Assembly: GCF_015142735.1 (NCBI RefSeq)
Contig: NZ_JACSPN010000004.1
Location: forward strand, 194,585-258,584
Reading direction: 5' to 3'
DNA: 64,000 nt
From: Oerskovia douganii
GTDB lineage: Bacteria > Actinomycetota > Actinomycetes > Actinomycetales > Cellulomonadaceae
The position numbers and the translations under genes were made by a program. The notes under the pieces are model-generated. The model did not search any database, was not told where the DNA came from, and was given only the letters and a program-made list of their open reading frames with translations. Within the stretch, counting starts at the first letter, position 1, and each line of letters opens with the position of its first letter. Of this stretch, positions 60,349 through 64,000 are shown piece after piece.

Positions 60349-61209
60349 TCAGTCGAGCGGCGCCAGGTCCGGGCTCTGCACGCACAGCGCGCCGCGACGG
60401 GCACCCTCGCCCAGGGCCTCCGCGACCCCCGCGCCGCTCAGGTGGGCGTCGAGGTAGCCCGCGAAGAACGCGTCACCGGCGCCGTTGGTGTCCACGACCC
60501 GCTCGACCGGCACCGCGGGCACGTCGATCCACCCGCCGTCCGCCGTGAGGGCGCTGGCACCGCGCGCACCGTGCGTGCAGACCACGAGCCGGGCACCGGC
60601 CGCCACGCGGGCCTCCATGAAGGCCCGGTACCCCGGGAGCCGGTCCGAGCTCAGGAACAGGAACGACGCCGCCTCGACGAACTCGCGGTGGAACTCGGCC
60701 TCGCCGTCGTAGTCGTGCACGTCGCACCACACGTCCCTGCCGAGGCGTCGCGCCTCGCGCAGCAGCGGCAGGGCAGGTGCCGCGAGATCGATCACGACGG
60801 CCGGGGCAGCCGCCAGCGCGGCGACCGCGGCGTCCCACGTCCGGCCCGGGAGCACGTCTCCCGGCGCCTGGAGGTAGATCGACAACCGCTCCCCCGCGCC
60901 GCCCATGAGGTTGAGGTGGCGCTCGGTCCGGCCGTCCGGCGACGGCTCCACGAGGAGCGCGACCCCAGCCTGCCGCAGGACGTCCTCGACACGGGGAGCG
61001 ACGTCGTCGGACCCCAGGACCGTGCGCAGCACGACGCCGCGTCCCAGGGCGCGCAGGTTCAGGGCCTTGCCCGCGGACGTGCCACCGACGGTCGCCCGGT
61101 GCCGCTCGGCGAACAAGGTCTGCGAACGAGGCTCGGGCAGGGCGTCGAGGTAGACGAGCTCGTTCCACGAGGCGGGACCGGCGACGAAGACGGGGGCGGA
61201 GGTGTCCAT
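60349..61209 (-). CDS. PfkB family carbohydrate kinase
   Basis: A 286-residue ribokinase-family sugar kinase. The N-terminal sugar-binding region ends in VGGTSAGKALNLRALGRGVVLRTVLGSD. The C-terminal signature VERVVDTNGAGDAFFAGYLDAHLSG (about 232-256) carries the catalytic Asp in GAGD. The substrate cannot be told from the sequence; fructose, ribose, a nucleoside or tagatose phosphate are all possible. It ends with EGARRGALCVQSPDLAPLD. It is alone between a convergent DUF4190 gene and the tRNA-Ala terminator. Confidence 0.88.
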   Translation of the reverse strand: MDTSAPVFVAGPASWNELVYLDALPEPRSQTLFAERHRATVGGTSAGKALNLRALGRGVVLRTVLGSDDVAPRVEDVLRQAGVALLVEPSPDGRTERHLNLMGGAGERLSIYLQAPGDVLPGRTWDAAVAALAAAPAVVIDLAAPALPLLREARRLGRDVWCDVHDYDGEAEFHREFVEAASFLFLSSDRLPGYRAFMEARVAAGARLVVCTHGARGASALTADGGWIDVPAVPVERVVDTNGAGDAFFAGYLDAHLSGAGVAEALGEGARRGALCVQSPDLAPLD

Positions 61210-61276
61210 GGGGAGCGACGCTACCCGGGCCGGCGCGCACCGGCGGCCCCGCGAGCGGGCGACCCCGGGAACGACG

Positions 61277-61307
61277 AAGGCCCGGAACCTTGGAGGTTCC
61301 GGGCCTT
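61277..61307 (-). terminator. Terminator after tRNA-Ala
   Basis: A perfect 14-bp stem (AAGGCCCGGAACCT pairing with 61294-61307) closed by TGG, starting 6 bases after the encoded CCA end. It is the tightest hairpin in the window. Confidence 0.85.
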
Positions 61308-61312
61308 GTGCC

Positions 61313-61388
61313 TGGTGGAGCTAGGGGGATTCGAACCCCCGACCTTCTCATTGCGAACGAGACGCGCTACCAACTGCGCCATAGCCCC
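61313..61388 (-). tRNA. tRNA-Ala (CGC)
   Basis: A 76-nt cloverleaf including encoded CCA. The acceptor stem GGGGCTA pairs with TAGCTCC, the D arm is GCGC-AGTTGGTA-GCGC, and the anticodon arm is TCTCG-TTCGCAA-TGAGA with CGC at 34-36, reading GCG alanine codons. The T arm is GGGGG-TTCGAAT-CCCCC. Promoter and terminator are both visible, so it is transcribed alone. Confidence 0.97.
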
Positions 61389-61402
61389 AGAGCGAGGTCA
61401 AC

Positions 61403-61431
61403 ATTAGCACCTGATCCGAGTGCTTCGACAA
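61403..61431 (-). promoter_or_regulatory. Promoter of tRNA-Ala
   Basis: TTGTCG (61426-61431) and GCTAAT (61403-61408) on the minus strand with a 17-base spacer. The -10 ends 14 bases before the mature 5' end, a normal distance for a tRNA gene with a short leader. Confidence 0.55.
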
Positions 61432-61463
61432 TCCGTCGTCCTCGCGGCTCCCCCGCGGGGTGC

Positions 61464-62885
61464 CTACCCGCCCGAGACGCGCCTGCGGGCCAGGATCTCG
61501 TTGAGGTCCAGACCCAGCGTCTCGGTCTTGGGCTTCTTCTCGTCGCCCGCCGGCGGGGAGGCGGGGCGCGCCGTCGCGGGCACGGCGGGAACCGTCGGCA
61601 CCGTCGGCACGGTCGGCACCGCCACCCCGGCTTGCGTCGCCTCGGAGGCAGGACGCGGCGAGGCGAGCGGCGCGACGGGGACGGCCACCTGGACCGGCGG
61701 GACGCCGGTCTCGGAGGCCGTGGGCTTCATCGTGTACGTCGGCCGCGGCACCGGCACGGGCTCCCAGGCGCCGCCGGGTTCGCCGTCGGTCGGCCGCGCC
61801 GGACGCTCGGGTCTGGCCACGTCGTCGGGCACGGCCTGGACGGGAGCCGCCACCGTCGCGACGACCTCGACCGCACCCGGCTCCTCACGGTCCCGGTCGT
61901 CGAACAGCTCGCCGCCGCTCGCGCCGCTCCGGGGGCGCGCTAGGTCGGACTCCTGGTCGACGCGAGCGGTCGAGCCGGTCGAGGGCCGCCGGTCCCGGCC
62001 GCGCGCGGCCCCACGTTCGAGGTCGGCGGGCGTGACGCGCGGGATCATCTGCGTGTTCGTCTGCGAGGGCCGGACGGCGTGGCCGGTCACGCGCGACGGG
62101 TGGACGTTGCGGGGCGCCACGGGGCTGCCCTGGACGGGCCCCCGCGAGGCGCGTGCGGCGTTCCGGGCGGCCGCGCGTCGGTCCGCGAGCCACACCGTGT
62201 CGGCCCTGCGCGCGGCGAGCGCCGCCTGGCGTCCCAGGACGAGGACCAGGACGAGCGCCGCCGTCGGGCCTGCTGCGACGTACCAGGACACGAGGCCGAA
62301 CCCGACGGCGACCCACGCGCCCGCGGTCGCGAGCAGCAGCAGGATCGTCAGGACCAGCCGACGCCGTGCGGCCTTGGCGCGGCGCTCGAGCAGCGCGATG
62401 CGTGACGGCGAGGGCTTCTTGCGCTCCGGGAACGGGTCGTCGAACCCGCCCTCGGCGCGGCGCCCCGGCGGGATGGACGGGCGCGGGTCTCCCGCACGGA
62501 CGTCGGCATTCATGGTCTGCGGCCCCTCCTTCGACGGCGGCCGGTGGCCGGTGCTGCCCCCGGCCGTGACCTGCTGGACTTCTCGCGGTGCGCTCGCGCC
62601 GACGTCGGAGACCCGGAGCACGAGCCCGACGTCCGGCTCCGTGGCGACAGCCGGCCCCAGGAGCAGGGAACGGCCCTCGGCAGAGGCCAGGTGACCGCGC
62701 GCGTCGCCGCGCTCACGTCGCCCCGACGACACGCCCAGGACCCGGAGCGAGCCGGAGAACCTGTCCTCCACCCGGGAGTCCAGGAACTGCTGACGCTGCT
62801 TGACGCGGTGCGGCACGTAGTAGGCGAACCAGAGCACGAACAGGGCGAGGACTGCCACGCCTGCCGAGCCCGTCGTCGATTCCAC
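61464..62885 (-). CDS. glpR: GlpR-like membrane protein (gephyrin-like Glp receptor)
   Basis: A 473-residue membrane protein. It has an N-terminal span ending VLALFVLWFAYYVPHRVKQRQQ (about 7-28), a long cytoplasmic arm, a two-span hairpin (about 175-222), and a Pro/Thr/Arg-rich arm ending in a conserved LGLDLNEILARRR tail. This layout and its place next to a rimJ-like gene match the actinobacterial receptor for the gephyrin-like protein Glp, described in corynebacteria as acting with FtsZ in division and polar growth. The name rests on architecture and context. TACGGT lies 6 bases before the GTG, suggesting a leaderless start. Confidence 0.7.
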   Translation of the reverse strand: MESTTGSAGVAVLALFVLWFAYYVPHRVKQRQQFLDSRVEDRFSGSLRVLGVSSGRRERGDARGHLASAEGRSLLLGPAVATEPDVGLVLRVSDVGASAPREVQQVTAGGSTGHRPPSKEGPQTMNADVRAGDPRPSIPPGRRAEGGFDDPFPERKKPSPSRIALLERRAKAARRRLVLTILLLLATAGAWVAVGFGLVSWYVAAGPTAALVLVLVLGRQAALAARRADTVWLADRRAAARNAARASRGPVQGSPVAPRNVHPSRVTGHAVRPSQTNTQMIPRVTPADLERGAARGRDRRPSTGSTARVDQESDLARPRSGASGGELFDDRDREEPGAVEVVATVAAPVQAVPDDVARPERPARPTDGEPGGAWEPVPVPRPTYTMKPTASETGVPPVQVAVPVAPLASPRPASEATQAGVAVPTVPTVPTVPAVPATARPASPPAGDEKKPKTETLGLDLNEILARRRVSGG

Positions 62886-62966
62886 ATGCCGACCGTAGGC
62901 GAGCGGCCAGGTGCGCACCCGGACGCCGGACGGCGTGTCGGTCCTTTTCCCCGACCGGACCATGCA

Positions 62967-63587
62967 CTATGGGGTCTCGCGGCGCCGCTCCTGCCACCGC
63001 GTCAGGAGCCCGTCGGGGACCTCCTCGGTCGTGATCGCGAACGTCCGGTGGTCGCACCACGCGCCCTGGATGTGGAGGTAGCGCTCGCGCACGCCCTCGT
63101 CCCGCAGGCCCAGCTTCTCGACGACGCGCAGGCTCGGACCGTTCTCGGGGCGGATGTTGATCTCGATGCGGTGCAGCCCGAGGACCTGGAAGCAGTAGTC
63201 GACCGACATCGCGACCGCGGTGGGGATCACGCCCCGGCCCGCGACGTGCTCGCCCACCCAGTACCCGATGCTCGCGGAGCACAGCGACCCGTAGGTGATG
63301 CTCGACACCGTGAGCTGGCCGACGAGCTCGCCGTCGAGCTCGACCGCGAACGGCAGGGTCGTGCCGGCGCGCGCCTGCGCCGAGAGGATGCGCACGTACT
63401 CGCCGAACGTGGGCGGTCCCCCTCCGGTGCCGGGGGTCGGGGAGGTCGCCTCCCAGCGTTCGAGCCACGAGGCGTTGCGGGCGCGCAGCGTCATCCAGGC
63501 GTGCCCGTCCTTGCGGCGCAGGGGCCGCAGCACCACGCTGCCGTCGGTCGCGTCCTCGCGCAGCGTCACCGGCCAGGGTTTCGACAT
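62967..63587 (-). CDS. rimJ: GNAT acetyltransferase (RimJ/RimL-like)
   Basis: A 206-residue N-acetyltransferase of the ribosomal-protein-alanine type. WPVTLRE and VVLRPLRRKDGHAWMTLRARNASWLERWEATSP begin the domain, YWVGEHVAGRGVIPTAVAMSVDYCFQVLGLHRIEINIRPENGPSLRVVEKLGLRDEG holds the acetyl-CoA loop (GRG) and the NxxS motif. The partner may be a ribosomal protein or another N-terminal amine. ATG 63587 fits the family length; an in-frame ATG at 63617 adds ten residues. The rimJ-glpR order is conserved; glp itself is not between these genes and would have to lie elsewhere. Confidence 0.85.
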   Translation of the reverse strand: MSKPWPVTLREDATDGSVVLRPLRRKDGHAWMTLRARNASWLERWEATSPTPGTGGGPPTFGEYVRILSAQARAGTTLPFAVELDGELVGQLTVSSITYGSLCSASIGYWVGEHVAGRGVIPTAVAMSVDYCFQVLGLHRIEINIRPENGPSLRVVEKLGLRDEGVRERYLHIQGAWCDHRTFAITTEEVPDGLLTRWQERRRETP

Positions 63588-63904
63588 GCTCCAGGTGCGC
63601 GCGAGCTTGTTGGTCATGATTCCCGTGCCCATCGATCGTCCGTCCTCGGCTGCAGAGCCCGAGACGTCGTGCCTTCGAGCACCAGGATCACCGAAGTGAG
63701 GCCTGGTGGACAGGGTGTATCACGACCTGGTCGGTCGGCACCAGCAGGGAGGCCGAACCGGTACGGCGGTCCAGCGAGCGGGCCCGGCCGCCCGGCACAC
63801 CACCGTCCCCGCCGCCGCCCCTCGCGCGCTCCGCGTTCCGGACCTTTCCGTCCGACGACGGCACGCCGGACACTTCTTGCCCGAACCTTTGCGACAATAG
63901 GCGC
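63588..63904. other. Divergent intergenic region
   Basis: A 317-base gap between rimJ and the rightward gene at the window end. GACAAT (63893-63898) lies 6 bases before the ATG at 63905 and may be a -10 for a leaderless transcript, with no -35 at 17 bases. Several CGACCTGGTCGG-type short inverted repeats occur around 63724-63735. Nothing else is recognisable. Confidence 0.3.
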
Positions 63905-64000
63905 ATGAGTGGCCCGGTTCAGCCCTATCCCTTGCATGGAAGCATCGAACCCGAGGACGCGAAGGAGATCCTCCGAAAAGCCATCCGCACCGCCCGATCC
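63905..64000 (+). CDS. Start of a probable 5-formyltetrahydrofolate cyclo-ligase (partial)
   Basis: Only 32 codons are in the window, and the frame runs off the right edge. EDAKEILRKAIRTARS near residues 19-32 matches the usual N-terminal helix of 5-formyltetrahydrofolate cyclo-ligases (KxxLRxxIRxxR), and in actinobacteria this gene commonly neighbours galU, glp and rimJ. The call rests on that helix and the context alone, so it is tentative. Start ATG without a Shine-Dalgarno, 6 bases after GACAAT. Confidence 0.45.
   Translation, partial: MSGPVQPYPLHGSIEPEDAKEILRKAIRTARS

Overview
The window is very GC-rich DNA, packed with genes and using many GTG starts. Actinobacterial hallmarks are present: G5/DUF348 resuscitation-promoting-factor proteins, a protein O-mannosyltransferase, a GlpR-like division protein, and the conserved metG-tatD-rpf-rsmA-ispE and glmU-prs-rplY-pth blocks. 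Together they point to an actinomycete, most like the Micrococcales (a Cellulomonas/Cellulosimicrobium-type genus). The family-level placement is inference. I see no CRISPR array, insertion sequence, prophage or rRNA.

Region 1 (about 1-26,300) is a cell-surface glycan locus. It holds a Wzm/Wzt-type polysaccharide ABC exporter, about nine glycosyltransferases of the GT2 and GT4 types (one a GT4-GT2 fusion), two CelD-type acyltransferases and a NodB polysaccharide deacetylase. It also holds a Wzy/WaaL-like membrane protein, a Wzz-like co-polymerase with a degraded kinase P-loop, a nucleotidyltransferase-like protein beside a small kinase-like protein, and a 1470-residue secreted LamG protein. 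Many genes overlap by 4 bases (ATGA/GTGA), so they are translationally coupled into three or four transcription units. The locus seems to combine parts of the ABC-dependent and Wzy-dependent export routes.

Region 2 (26,386-40,255) is mostly housekeeping: pth, rplY, a GPP34 protein, a SIMPL protein, prs, glmU with tRNA-Gln just upstream, a TetR-ABC exporter unit with a MarR gene, an ABC-F ATPase, ispE and rsmA.

Region 3 (40,331-44,992) has three consecutive G5/DUF348 wall-lytic proteins where a single rpfB is usual. Two of them share a 455-bp stretch that is identical base for base, and they have matching promoters (TTGGCR-N17-TACGGT) and long leaders.

Region 4 (45,131-64,000) holds tatD, metG, a PQQ-type sugar dehydrogenase lipoprotein, an alaA/alaC-like aminotransferase, a MarR-like gene, pncA, rsmI, pmt, a GH20 hexosaminidase with a LacI-like operator, a cell-wall-binding-like lipoprotein and a fatty acid desaturase with a 20-bp palindromic operator. 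Two small DUF4190 proteins, a PfkB kinase, tRNA-Ala, a GlpR-like membrane protein, a rimJ-like acetyltransferase and the first 32 codons of a probable 5-formyltetrahydrofolate cyclo-ligase follow.

At least six genes carry a plausible -10 hexamer 6-7 bases before the start codon, which suggests leaderless mRNAs. I could not run searches. Functions rest on motifs I can read, and the starts given are the best supported of several possibilities.
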